Positions 48,725 to 60,795 of a stretch of 64,000 nucleotides of DNA are shown in pieces (within the stretch, counting starts at the first letter, position 1; the number at the start of each line of letters is the position of its first letter). Location: positions 30,332,501 to 30,396,500 of the forward strand of contig NC_088106.1 in assembly GCF_036370855.1 (NCBI RefSeq). The letters run 5' to 3'. The position numbers and the translations under genes were made by a program. The notes under the pieces are model-generated. The model worked only from the letters and a program-made list of their open reading frames with translations, was not told the DNA's origin and searched no databases. The stretch comes from Dromaius novaehollandiae (lineage: Eukaryota; Chordata; Aves; Casuariiformes; Dromaiidae).

Positions 48725-51700
48725 CACCAAAACTCTGCCAAACACACTCAAAACACCCAGCCCCCTGCCAAGTCCTGGGGGATGGGGGGTGGCATTTTGG
48801 CTGCTTCCTTCCTTGTAAGCACATTAAACAAGAAGGCATCCTAGTCAGCTCTAAAAAGGCCCATCCCCGTTTGTAAGGAAGAGACTCAGTATTAATAGAG
48901 AATATTCCCATGCAATGAAGGATGCAGCTAGGAAATACTGAATACATGCTTAGAGCAGATCTGAAGGCTTGCAAAGAACGACCTCTGCTTAGAGGCTCTA
49001 CTTCAAAAGCTCACAACAGAAACATCTGTGCAGCAAAGAGGCTGTGTATTTTCATAGCACATCCCTCAGCTGAGCTATATTGCTCCTAATGGTGGCTGAC
49101 ATACAGGGAAAAAAGCATTCCTGGTGTTCCCCACACACACTCTCAAGGTGAGTGATTTCAGACATGATATAATAAAGACTGTGCCCAAATTTCTGACAAA
49201 ATCTGCCAGTGTCACAAATTCAACTCAAAACTCTTACACCGGTGTCTGCAGTTTAAGAGAGAGATCCTTCTCCTAGCCACACTCTGGCCCATCAGGCAAG
49301 GAGGGGGAGGAATGCTGGCTTTTGTACATCCCGAAGCCAGCGCATCATGAAAAAACACCTCTGCAGCTATTCACTGCACCAACCCAAAGGCTTAGAGAAA
49401 CAAAGGCAAATGAATCTGGCACAGCAGTGCCTGAAACACACAGGCCTTATTTTAAATCTCTCAGGACAGGCAATTCTCGCAACAACAACTCTATATACAC
49501 TGCTGCGATTCTACTGACTGCAACTTCCTACAGCATTTAGATATGACCAGAGACAGAAAGCAGCTCAACAGCATCTCATTTCCTTCCAGTTCTAGGTGTC
49601 TTGAACACCTAGTGCTGTTGCTCAAAGCTCTTACTGCTAGAGGGCTGTGAGACCACTCAGATTTATCGACATGCTGACTTATGAGGATCACAGAGTCTAG
49701 CCAGGACTCAACTCCTATTGAAAGACAACCCTGCAAGTTCAGTAGGACATTTCCAAGCTCCACTGTGGTCACTTTGCATGTCACTCCTTTAAAAGGTGGT
49801 TAAACATATCAAAGTCAGTCTCTTGATTCCTAACCTACGCCTACGGCAGTGGGTCAGCTCAGGAAGAATTTGCCATCTCCTCTAAATGTTTCAGACACTT
49901 TCCAAGCCAAAAGAATGTACTATCAGATGAAATTGGTACAATTGTTATATTCATTAAAAAGCACTAAAACAAAAAGCTAAGCATTTCATTAATGAAAACT
50001 GGTTGTTTTGAAAGCGCTGCAAGCTACAAGTGAAAGCCCAGATCTATGGAAAAAAAGTACCATTATCACAGAAAGCACGCAAACATTATCAAGCAACATC
50101 TGCAACTAGAGCTGGGCAACTACTGTACCATGCCATACACAAACACCAATGCCAGCATATGGATAAAATGTAAATACTTAAATATAAAATTCGCCTAGTC
50201 TTGCCTAATGCCTTAGGATTAAATCATACAATTTTATACAGTATTAAAAACCCAGGTGGAACTACAACTAACATTGGTCCCAGAGAATGAACGGTACAGC
50301 AGAATGAAGTATATAATTTTATATATATATATGTATATATATATGTGTGTATATGTTTGTGTGTGTGTATGAAGTATAAAATTTTATATAATTTTGTATG
50401 CCAGAGTACTGAATCCCAGTTTTCCTCCGAATCTCGACTTGGATAGCTCTTCACAAGTCACATGCAGCTGCTGTGTTCAGTCATCCATGCAATGCCGTTG
50501 TTTTTTTTGCCTTCCTAATTTAGGTGCTTTGCAATGAGCATGTCTCTCCAAGACATGTACTACCAGCACAAAATGAGAACGGGATTCACATTCTTTACAA
50601 GGAATATTAATCATTTAAAGACAGGAAACACTGTTTATATCAAAAAACTGTGCTAAGGCACCTTTCAAAACCTTCAGCTCCACTGCTGTTAAGGAATTAG
50701 CACTTTTCTCTCAGTTGACAGGTTCACATTTCATTAAAGCAATAAAAATGCCAGGACCCGTTAACATCCAGAGTAAAGGTAAAACCCCTTCCCTAGAACA
50801 TGTGCCAGACTTATCTGAGAACTCTGTTTTATTGACATTTGTCAAAACAAAGCAAACTTATATGAAAGGTAATGCCACAAAATCTAAGTGCCATCTTCAT
50901 ATTTTAAAAAAATCTATTGAATTTCATTCATAAAAAAACAAACAATTGTTTTTCACATTTATAAAAACAGTGCAGCTGTCTTGTACCATAGAGCTGCAAG
51001 TGACAGCAGGACCCTACATCCAGCTTTACACCAGGCAGAGCTCCTGTGCTGGATACATGCACACCAAGGACACTGACCATGATTGCCTCCCAATTACAGG
51101 ATCTGCAACAAAGGGCAGGCAAACTTGTTCATCATCCTCTAGTAACGTGCACTTTCTCAGTTATCAATAGAATAGTTATAGCACATTCCTGGGAAAGCAA
51201 AAGTGATTAAAAATCCTAAACCAGCCAGAAGTCCAATCCATGCTGAGGCTGGGCATCAAATCCACATCAAGGGTATTCAGCTAGGATGGCTGCAAAGTGT
51301 TAATGAGAACTGTTTTCAGGATATCACTGTCTGTTCCCAGAACTCTGTAACAAAGCAGAGAAGCAAGTTTTACTCGCACCGACAAGGTGAATAACTAGCT
51401 AAGACTATAATTCAAAGACTGCAATTCTAAGACTACAGAAGAAAAGCTTTCTAATAGCTTGAAACATGCAATGGCAGAACAGTATGATAAGGGCTTAGCC
51501 CTGGTTCCTAAACTATTTCTTCTTAGGAAGAGAGAGAAAGACTATATATTAAGAATTATGTGAAGCCTCACTTAATTCTCTTCTTAAGCAAAAAGAGACA
51601 AGTATGGACATTAATACACAACTTCTTCAAAAGCACAGCTAATCAAATAAGATTTGATGTCAGATCATATACAATATGCCTGCAGTTACATACAGATGTC

Positions 51701-51967
51701 CCCAACAAATCAAACAGTACATATGCAGAGAATAAGAGAAGTGGGAGTACACAGAGAACAGATTAATTCAAGAGAAGGTTTTGACTCCAAAATAGGAACT
51801 AAAACCAAATGCATGGCTCTTGGGAAGATGACCACTGAACAGCTTCAGACTTCCTCCTCTGGATAGACTGGACACACAAAGATGGGACCATTCTAGATAT
51901 AGAAGAAACAAGCGAAACAGGCCCCCTACTCACCCTTCCTTTCCTTTAGTAGTACAGCAACATGATG
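48725..51967. other. CRYGS-TBCCD1 intergenic space and TBCCD1 3' UTR
   Basis: No additional gene seen. TBCCD1 transcripts should end in the upper part. The first AATAAA on the minus strand that I noticed below the stop is at 50828-50833, implying a 3' UTR of roughly 1.1 kb, but alternative signals may be used. An AT/GT microsatellite with flanking repeats lies at 50304-50390. Confidence 0.45.
50304..50390. repeat. AT/GT microsatellite between direct repeats
   Basis: A compound (AT)n/(GT)n tract is bounded by two 22-bp direct repeats (50304-50325 and 50369-50390) that differ at one base and begin ATGAAGTATA. The flanking repeats suggest expansion by slippage or duplication around the tract. 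Confidence 0.85.
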
Positions 51968-54900
51968 CTATCCTGCTGCCTGCTTAGAGCCTACTGCAGG
52001 AGGGACGAGGCTATCCAGCTGCTGACGATTCCCTGTTTGCACCAGCCATTCGTAGAATTTGTTTTCCACCAGCATCTGGAACTGTTTCCTCTGATGTCTG
52101 AAACCCAGAAGAGTATCAGCAGGGAAGCATGCAAAGGTCACATTTATCAAGAGAGTATTACACTTCTAAGCCACTTTCCTTGACTACAAAACAAGCCTGC
52201 ATATGTATCAGCTAAATAGCTGGGCTTTGTTCATGAGCTGCCTCTACCAGGAAGGGAAGGTTTTTGTTGAGTGAATGTGACTATAATTGTCCCAAAAGGC
52301 AGAGCCTGCTGGAGTCAGAAAAGTCATGCATATTCCCCACTCCACTACTACAGGAATCATGCTCCATAGAACTTCCTTTGCTTTACAAACTAACCATCTA
52401 CTATTTACTAACTATCCCAAAGGGGGGGGGGGGGGGGAAGATGACTAGTAACTAGTGTTCAAGCACTTAAGACATAAAATTCTGTTCTGGCAGCATCAGT
52501 AAGAGAGGATGAAGATCGGGAAATGAATGTGCATGTAAGTGACACTCCTCAAATAACTCTCATTATTGAAAATATTTCCTTAGTAAGACTACCAATAACA
52601 GATTAGACCATTTATCTGAGTCTTTCTGACACTGGTCAGATGACCAAATAAGAGCAAAGCAAGCTCACAGCAGTGTTTCTCTAGAATAGCATCCCAGCCA
52701 TCACTGGGTTCAGCTCCAGAGTTTCTCAAGACAAAGGTGGCATAAATACTTAATAGCTCCTGATGAACTTTCTTCGAGTTTACACAGTTCCTTTCTGAAC
52801 TCATGTAAAACATAAAATTTTCAATAACCTGTGGATAGTTCATATGTTGAAGTATCTGTTTGCTTTGCATACATTCCTTATTTGATTTGATGCTCCCATT
52901 CTGTATTGGAAAAAGCAGCACACCATCCCTATTCATTTTTGTGCCACCCAGTTTCAGGGGGGCCCAGCACATCCACATACTTTTTTCACATTAAAGACTC
53001 CAAGTCTACTTAACCAGAGTTTACATGGGAGCTATTCTATGCTTTGATAATCCTTGCCGCTTTCTTGAAATGTGCTTCTAAAATATCCCTTCTGTGATGA
53101 AGCGGAGAGGTGAAGAACTGCACAAAACACTCAAGACAGTGCACCAATTTGTGCAGCAGCATTATAGTGGTTTTGATTTTGTTTTTTACTCCTTTTCCTA
53201 ATCACCCCTAAAACCCAGTTTGCTTTTATGACCACTAAAGTGCTGATGTGTTCATAGAACTATCTGTTACAAGCGTAAGATCTCTTTTCCACATGGTGAC
53301 AGCTAGTTCAGAGGCCACACTCTGCATGTGAAAATAAAATTCTTCCCCTCCATCCCTACATGCATCACTCTACATTTATCTACCTCGAATTTCATCTGTC
53401 ATTTTATTGCCTGATCTCAATACCAGGAGGCCTCTGTAAATCTTCCCAATCAGCTTTCATTTTTAATACCTAAATAACAAAGCAGTGTCAGTGAACTTTG
53501 TCATTCCTTTTCATCCGCTTTTCAGATCCTTTACAAATACAGGTGTCAGCACAGATCCCCTCGTCCAGTGGTAATGTTAGAAACTGTAAGAGACTTGGGT
53601 CTCCCAAAAGCCTTTTTAGAAATCCAAAACAATTACATGCACTACTGGATTGGCCTTCCTTATTTATCTGATTTCAGTGAGGCATGACTTCCTTTTACAA
53701 AAGGTAGGTTGACTTTTCCATGGTATAGCACACATCCACATGATCAGTAATTACATTTTCCATTGTCCTTTGACCATTACCATGGTATAGACATCAGATC
53801 TGCAAGCCTGTATTCACCCAGACACCCCCAGATTCCTCTGTAAAGGCTGGAAAGCAAGAAACGCAGTGCTAGCCCTTAAGTACCAAACTAAGGAAGAGAT
53901 TACAAACTATAGTTAAATGGTTATTTTACACTCAAGTTCTTCTGGAATGTTTTGGTAAATAACATTTGCTCTGGTTTATTGTGTCAATTTGTTCTTTTGT
54001 ACTGTCACTTCCATTTGAGACATTCACTGACATATCCCCAGAAAGAAGGGTCCTAGGATGGGAAGTACCCTAAATTCTGCCCTAGTGAATGTGAACACAG
54101 AGAGTCACTTGTTTCCTCTCCAACAGTTTTATCTTCTCCAAGTGCTTATTATATACTTTGATATTATACTGACCCTGAAAGACCTTGTCTGATGGGTTTG
54201 GAAAAAGAATAAACAGGATTTTATGCTTGTGCAAGTTGCTCCTCAAGCTCTCTTACTGGTCCTGCCTTACAATGTTTTTTACATTTACCCTGGCAAGGTT
54301 TACACTCTTTTTTCCTTGCTTTCCTCATTCAGATAACTTCTACTTTTTGAAAGATGTCTTCTTATTTCTAACAGTCTCTTTCACCTCATTGGTCAAGCAT
54401 GGCAGTTTTTTTCTTTCTAAGAGTCTTCCCAAAGTGCTTGTGCTCTTCAAACAGGTGGTATTATGTTTGCTCTAAGCTTCCTAGTTATCTCTCTAGTAGC
54501 CTGCAAGGGAGGCTAAAAAAATTTTTATTTTATTGTCAGCTGCCCAGTTTCTTTTCAGCAAGCTTCTACACTTTACATAATTTCTCCCCTTTTATGAAAT
54601 AAATCACTCCAGCACCGAGCTCTTGGCTCCTGTGACTGCTGGAGAGGATGTTAAATCTAAGTACATCACTATTACCAAACATTAACAGTAAATTTTTGAC
54701 AGGGAAAACACGTTTGCAAAACTCTGAGGTGAGAAGCAGCAGTCCTGGGATGGGGGACAGTGGCTGGAGAAGCAAGAAGCACCTTAAATGAGGTTGATGG
54801 ACAAAGCAGATGATTCTAGCAGGAGGGCTGAATTTACAACTTTCCTCTCTGCTGCCCTTCAGGATTCTAGGACCGAGAGTTTTGAAGGTGATTACACCTC

Positions 54901-57900
54901 TACCACCACCACTACTGGATCACTACTGCTCAGCCATCCTCCATCTATATGAAAATCCTGCCCCAGAACCCTTTCTTTCTTATGGTTGAGTGCTTTTTCA
55001 AACAGCAGACTCCTCCACTCTTGGCACAGAGGCACCTGGAGTTCCGAAAGGAATATGGGAAGCTGAGGGAGCTACGCCAAAACAAAGAAAGACTAAATGG
55101 ACTAGAACTCCTCAGCTTGATATGATGGGAGTGTTGATAATTTGACCCAACAGCAGTTTCTCATGTTCTGTATGTCCCACAAGAGAAACTCCTCTAAGAC
55201 CACTGCTTATCAGCACCAGTTGCACACTCATTACAAGTCATCAACTAAGCACCCAACAGGAAAAACATGTGCACAGCTCAGCTAGTGCTTGAGGTACACG
55301 AGCTGTTTTCATCTCTTCAGGTCTTTAAAATTGAATATTTGGGTTTCTATCCGCATTCTGTATTTCCAAAGGAGGCCAGGTACTTTAGAATGCTGCATCA
55401 AAGTGGTTCACAAAAGATAAAAGCAGCTAAATCTAAAGTGGTCAGTAGCTGGAGATTTGTAGTCTAGCTGGCCTCAGAAGAAAATATCAAAAAAAAAAAA
55501 AAAAAGCAAGGTGAACCTCTTCAGAACTCTGCATAGGCGCTGAGAAAGCAAATAGATGCATATCAGACATGAGATGAGCCAGGATAGGCCTAGTTAGTAC
55601 ACTGAAAACTGCACAGAAGATTCAATGTGATCTGATGAAGAGGAGTTTAAAGGCTACAGTCCATAAGGTGATCTGCTATAACAGTCCACATGCACATTCT
55701 TAGCTCACCTGAACAACACATGGAACAGTAATTTAAAGCTTCAATCTGAACACAAAGGTTGGGCTAAGAAAGATCACTGGTCAGCTGCTGGACAATAATT
55801 TGTTGAATTGTTGGTCAGAGTAAAGGCCCAGATCTTATCCACATCAGCATGCAACACTGCAAGCAGACCACAGATGGCAAAGAGATAGTACCCAACATGA
55901 GGTAAGTTGCAAGCTTTTACTACCAGACTGAACTCCTCACCTCAGGCCCCAGCAGTATATGCACTTGCTTTTTCCTGTGTTTTGCAGTTGGGAAAATACA
56001 TTCATGACAAAGCCCTTCCTTCGGAGTTACAGTTCTGAACATTATTACTCTTACTATTATAATACCAAAGATCAGGGTATCAGGATTACTAACTCCCAGT
56101 ATTTTAGAAATGACACATAAGACACAGCTCACACAAACCAGCCTGTTTCTAAAGCATTTTTGTAGAACCACATGAAATGAAGCTTCTGTTTGCACTGCTG
56201 AGCTAAGCTTCAACAAAACTCACACGTTCTACTCCTGCCAGGACGCAACACTCACTTGGTCAGGCCTGCCTCCTTCACAGTTTTCTGCCAGATCTGTACC
56301 TTCTGCTCTCGCTGACTCAGCGCCTTTTGGTACGCACGGGGCAGTCCCCCCGGCGTTTCCGTTGTGTCTCCTTCCATCTCGAAAGGAATTACAAAGGTGT
56401 AGAACTCCGAGGGCGGCAGGAGGCGGAAGACGCTTGTGTCACTGCTCTCTCTGCACAACAGCATGGGACTGTCCCAGTAGTTCGGCAGAGTGGCCAGGCC
56501 CACCTGAGCCATGTGGTCTTCGAGCATTGGATAATGGGTGTGGAAAGGAGCAAAGCTGACTGCTTGGTTACCCGAGAGGATAAGAGGCTGGGTAGGTGTG
56601 AGAATGTAAAAAGTACAACCAGTGGTGGAAGAGAGAGACAAACGATGGCAAACAGTAATGACCTTGACATTGTCACAGCTGTGGACATGAACAGATGTCT
56701 GCACAGGGCCGAGGACAAACGTGCTATTCCGGCACTTCTCAATGGTCACAGATCTGTGAAAGAGCAAAAGAAAACACAGTGAGCCAGAAAGACCGAAACC
56801 CGGACTCTTTTAACTGGTTAGCACATCTCACCGCAACTTAGCACTTGAACAGACCTGCTAAATGACATTGGTCTGTGCCTCAGGAGAACAAAAACTCACC
56901 GGAGAGGAGACAGGAGATAAATAAAAGACTCATTGCAGCGATGAATTCTTACGTGAGCCCCCACCAAGGTGTCTGAGCTCTTGGCCAATGTCTGTTTGTA
57001 CACCTGGCTCATTACCACCATGGGGAACACCTCAGGGACGACACGAGTATTGCAGGCAATCTTTGCTCTTCTGGTTGTTCCTTCAACTGCAAAATAAGTT
57101 AATCAAGACACTTAAAAAAGAGTATGATGGTTCACTATCCACATCACTTAGCAACCACACAAGAAAAGAATCAGCCCAAAACTTCCAGGACAGTACTGTC
57201 CGACTGTGTCACTTCATGCACCAGTCATACCACCACCACCATCTCCTGGGCAGAAAGGCAGTACACAGCAGTCAGTAGCTCTAGAAGTCACAGCACATCC
57301 AAAGAATCAAAAATCGTTCAAAATTATTCATGGGAGGCCAGAGCCTCTGAGAAACTACCAGATGGACAGACCTAGGCGTCTCAATTTCCAGAGTCTGTTC
57401 CTGAACACAAGGACCTTCCTGTCACACAAAGACTTAGGGCAAGTTTTTAGCACTACACTGAAAGTACAGACCACACATTTTAAGTCATACTAAACCGATG
57501 AAATGCTCCCTCTACAGTACAATCCTTGAGCAACTTAGCTGTCCCATCTAATGCACTGCCACTCTTACTAGCGTACAGTTAGAGTAAACAAAACATTAAT
57601 CTTAATTTTTTCCTCTAAGGTGAAAGGTGCCTGGCTCCACTGCACTATCTTTGCGGATATGGGACTATGAGTCCATTCAAAGAGATCTAGATCAGTTCTC
57701 AGCTTTGCCACAAACACCAAGCATCCACACACAAATCACATATTCCATTCTCTGCATCCAGTTGTACCTGAAAAATGAGGATAGTGATACTGACCTCCCT
57801 TAGAAGGGCAATTGAAAATAAAGTCACAGACCTTCACTCATAAAACTGATCAAAGAACCAGAAAGACATAAACAGATGTCATACATCACCTTCCAGTCCT

Positions 57901-60795
57901 TCCCAGACTCGCCTTTAAGCTGTCTCCTTCCCCACCTCTACTGTCAGCAGGAGGAAAAGGAGGTAAATCCGCACTCCATTGCCAGATCCCTACTCAGAGT
58001 AAGGAGCTGAAGCTGAGAAGTTACTTCTGGAAGTAAAGACAAGGTTTGTAGATACCTTGCTGTGCCCAGGCAAGCTTCTTCCCAGACTTGAGGCACGCAG
58101 TCATTCCAAAGGGGTTTGTCGTCAGGCAAGACCGTATCCAGCTCTCTAGCTTGGTGAAAGAGAAGGCTTTGGAGATCTTTGAGTAGCCATTTTTCCCGTA
58201 AAAGGGCTGCCAGAGGGCAAGCTCGTGCAGAGGATGGACAGTCCTAGATTTGTTCACAGTCCCTTCAATAAGAAAGCTGAGGGCACAAACAGCTTCGTAG
58301 GAGACCAAACTACTGTGAGCAGAATGGGACGAGGCAGCGAGCTGGTCTGGCTCCAGCAGCAGTTCCAGCATATCCGAGAGGTGGCTCTGCACGAAGGCTT
58401 GGTGGTCCTGATCATTCCAGTTCTTAGGAGGCAGAAAAACAAACAAGAACGAGGTGAGTTCTCACAAAGCTGACAAGCTTCATCAACGTTACACAAGACA
58501 TGCTTGCTTACACTACATCGCAGTAGTTCTAAAGGAAGGAATGCAAGTGAAACGTGGCGTTCTCTCCTGCCCACTGCTTCAGCTGATCTGCTCCTCCAAA
58601 ACATAGGAGGAAAATGGACCCATCAAGCAACCCCCAAAACCAGAAAACTGTTTTATTCCAATTCCGGGTACCAAACATTTCACTCCAAAGAGCCGAAATA
58701 GGAAACAGATTCCCCTACAATCCTTCCCACACAATTTCAGCCAGACGGTGCTGGCAAGTGAAGGTAGGAAACAAATCAATAACTGACAGTCAAGGTCTTG
58801 CAACTGCTCTTTTAGAAGCTCACTGCATCTGTTACAGACCTTTGGATAGGATTAAGTACCTTCTTCAGAGGAGCTGCAGCGAAAAACAGAGGGCCATTTC
58901 TTCACACGTGAGTGGACCAATAAACTAAATAACCTCTGAAAGAATCATTAGTTCCAATTCTAAAAGGCTTCATACCAAAAAAGAATGGGAGACTGGAATT
59001 ATGGCAGACATCAACACGGGCAACTTTTGCTGGCCTGCAAAGTGCAGAACAAGTAACACACAGCTACGATCATACATTCTCCTTACCCACAGATAAGGGC
59101 TGCAGTTAAAAGGCAGCAACAAGCAGTGTTGAACACTGTCTTATCCACAGGCTGACAGAGATCTCACACTGGATACGCCTCACCAGACCATTTCAAAGAA
59201 GGTGATTTTTTGCAGTGCTCATATCAGGCATCACTGAAACTAGACGCATCTCTTCCTATCTCGCAAGGAAAAGTAACACCATTGGAGACAGTTCCCCATG
59301 CCATCACGCTCAAAACATTTGGGACGGCTACAATGGCAGACAAGACGCATCTACTTTCTGTTCATGTAATGGTTAAACTTGAACAGCAGTTAAAAGAAAG
59401 CACCAACTTTTAGCTGTTGTTGGATGTCATCCCAGAGCCATGCAGCTCACAGCATTCTATCTGTTATTCTCATCTCTTTTTTTTCCATTTGTTAAGTCCT
59501 TTAAGTTATCCAGTTCCTCCTGTTAATCATTTTAGCTTGTCCCAAACTAGAGGTCACTGGGTCATATGGCTCCTAATGTCACAGTCAGAACCGAAATCTG
59601 CTGAGGTTTGCACCTGGCCTTTATAATGTTGTTGACAATTTGTAATTAACTCTCAAATACAGTGCAGACTGTGACCTGTGGCCGATATATCCAGCTGACT
59701 TATTGAGAAGTACTTGATGTGGGACATCGTCATCTTCACATGACTGACCTACAGCTGACTAGACAGGTCACCTCTCCGAAATACAACTTGATGTAATTTT
59801 CCTAAGCACCACTTTAAAATCCTATTTTAACACAGATCATGGGAAAGCAGCCTCCAATATAAGAAAAGCTTCCTGCTGGGCTACACCCCTCTAACAGAAA
59901 AAACAAAAAAAGCTGTTGCTACTTAAAAGGAGAATTAGGACGATTCAGAGAAAACTTTCAGTTAGTCTCAGATCACAGGAAATTTCTGGGGACAAGCTGC
60001 ACTGTCCCATAAGTTAAAGCTATAGGGAACACATCATTTTCATCTCATTTACTGTCCAGTCAAATAGTTCCAATTTGATTCCAACTCAGGCTCTGCAAGA
60101 ATACTATTTGCAGAATACATCCTCCCAGTAACAAAACAGATCCTCTTCAGCCCGCCCACCTCCAGGGGAGGGAGCTGCAACGTCAGGAGACCCCTACACC
60201 CCCAAATACCTTATTCTGACTGGCAGATTTCCCCGTCAAGTTGGGAGACTTGGTCCTGGGGCTGGGCCACTCTTCGCCAATCAGGGACGTTCTCAGAGAA
60301 ACTTTGTTCAGCTGCTGGATGTACAAGAACAGCAGGAACTGCAGGGTGTCTACTGACAACTAGCCAAGGAGGGGAGAGAGAGAAACACACGTTAAGACGC
60401 GCTGCCCGTCACCTGCGACCGCCCGGCCCGGCCCGGGGAGGGGAGGGGGCCCCTGCCTTGCTGCGCTCCCGCTCCAGCTCCTCGGCGCCGGCGCAGGCCG
60501 CCTCCGCCTCGGCCCACTCGAGGCGGCGCGGCGGGTCGCGCCGGGCCAGGCTGTCGAAGAGCTCGAAGTAGAGCCAGGCCAGGCCGCGGCCCAGCTGCAG
60601 CTTCCCGCAGGCGATGTGGCGCCAGCGCGGCCAGGCCAGGCGCGGGAAGCAGCCCTCGGCGGCCCGCGCCCGCGCGTACGCCGCCATCTTGCGCAGGTAG
60701 TGGCGGCCCAGCTTGGCGGGCGGCGGCGCCCGCAGGGCCCCCAGCAGGAACGGCTCCGTCTTCACCCACAGCGACACCACGCCCGCCGCCTCCAT
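51968..60795 (-). CDS. TBCCD1: TBCC domain-containing protein 1, complete
   Basis: Centrosome-associated relative of tubulin cofactor C, known in human to be needed for centrosome and Golgi positioning. Minus-strand coding exons are 60457-60795 (residues 1-113), 60210-60359 (114-163), 58056-58422 (164-286), 56900-57086 (286-348), 56256-56753 (348-514) and 51968-52097 (514-556, stop TAG). They sum to 1671 nt, 556 aa against 557 in human. Phases join cleanly at every junction, so I believe no exon is missing. Diagnostic segments are LWVKTEPFLLGAL, WRHIACGKLQL, LSFLIEGTVNKSR, SVTIEKCRNSTFVLGP (start of the C-CAP/cofactor-C beta-helix), FEMEGDTTETPGGLP and the conserved C-terminus LDSLVPPAVGSKQAAG. 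The start sits in GCCGCCATGG, a strong Kozak context. All introns are GT-AG except intron 1, which appears to be GC-AG. The last intron is 4.2 kb and holds a CR1. Exon 1 is extremely GC-rich. Identification is by recalled human protein and synteny. Confidence 0.97.
52422..52437. repeat. G16 homopolymer in TBCCD1 intron 5
   Basis: Sixteen consecutive G residues within the last intron of TBCCD1; length is likely variable and error-prone in sequencing. Confidence 0.9.
53050..54610 (-). mobile_element. Ancient CR1/L3-like LINE in TBCCD1 intron 5
   Basis: The plus strand runs through the antisense landmarks of an amniote CR1/L3-type LINE in order: AAGATCTCTTTTCCACATGG, CATTTATCTACCTCGAATTTC then ATCTGTCATTTTATTGCC, GTGAGGCATGACTTCC then TTTTACAAAAGGTAGGTTGA, and TTTTTGAAAGATGTCTTCTT then ATTTCTAACAG. 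About 1.5 kb is retained, with frames destroyed by many changes. It is therefore a long-dead minus-strand copy in the same orientation as TBCCD1. Landmarks are recalled, boundaries approximate. Confidence 0.75.
55489..55505. repeat. A17 homopolymer in TBCCD1 intron 5
   Basis: A run of seventeen A residues; no LINE or retrogene end recognised beside it. Confidence 0.85.

Noticed and set aside
51968-52150. 60-codon frame as an independent small gene
   Set aside because: Its last 42 residues are the TBCCD1 C-terminal exon; the N-terminal part is intron.
60409-60456. Extending TBCCD1 exon 1 to the GT at 60410-60411
   Set aside because: It would insert 47 bases and put exon 2 out of frame; the AAG/GC boundary preserves the conserved junction.
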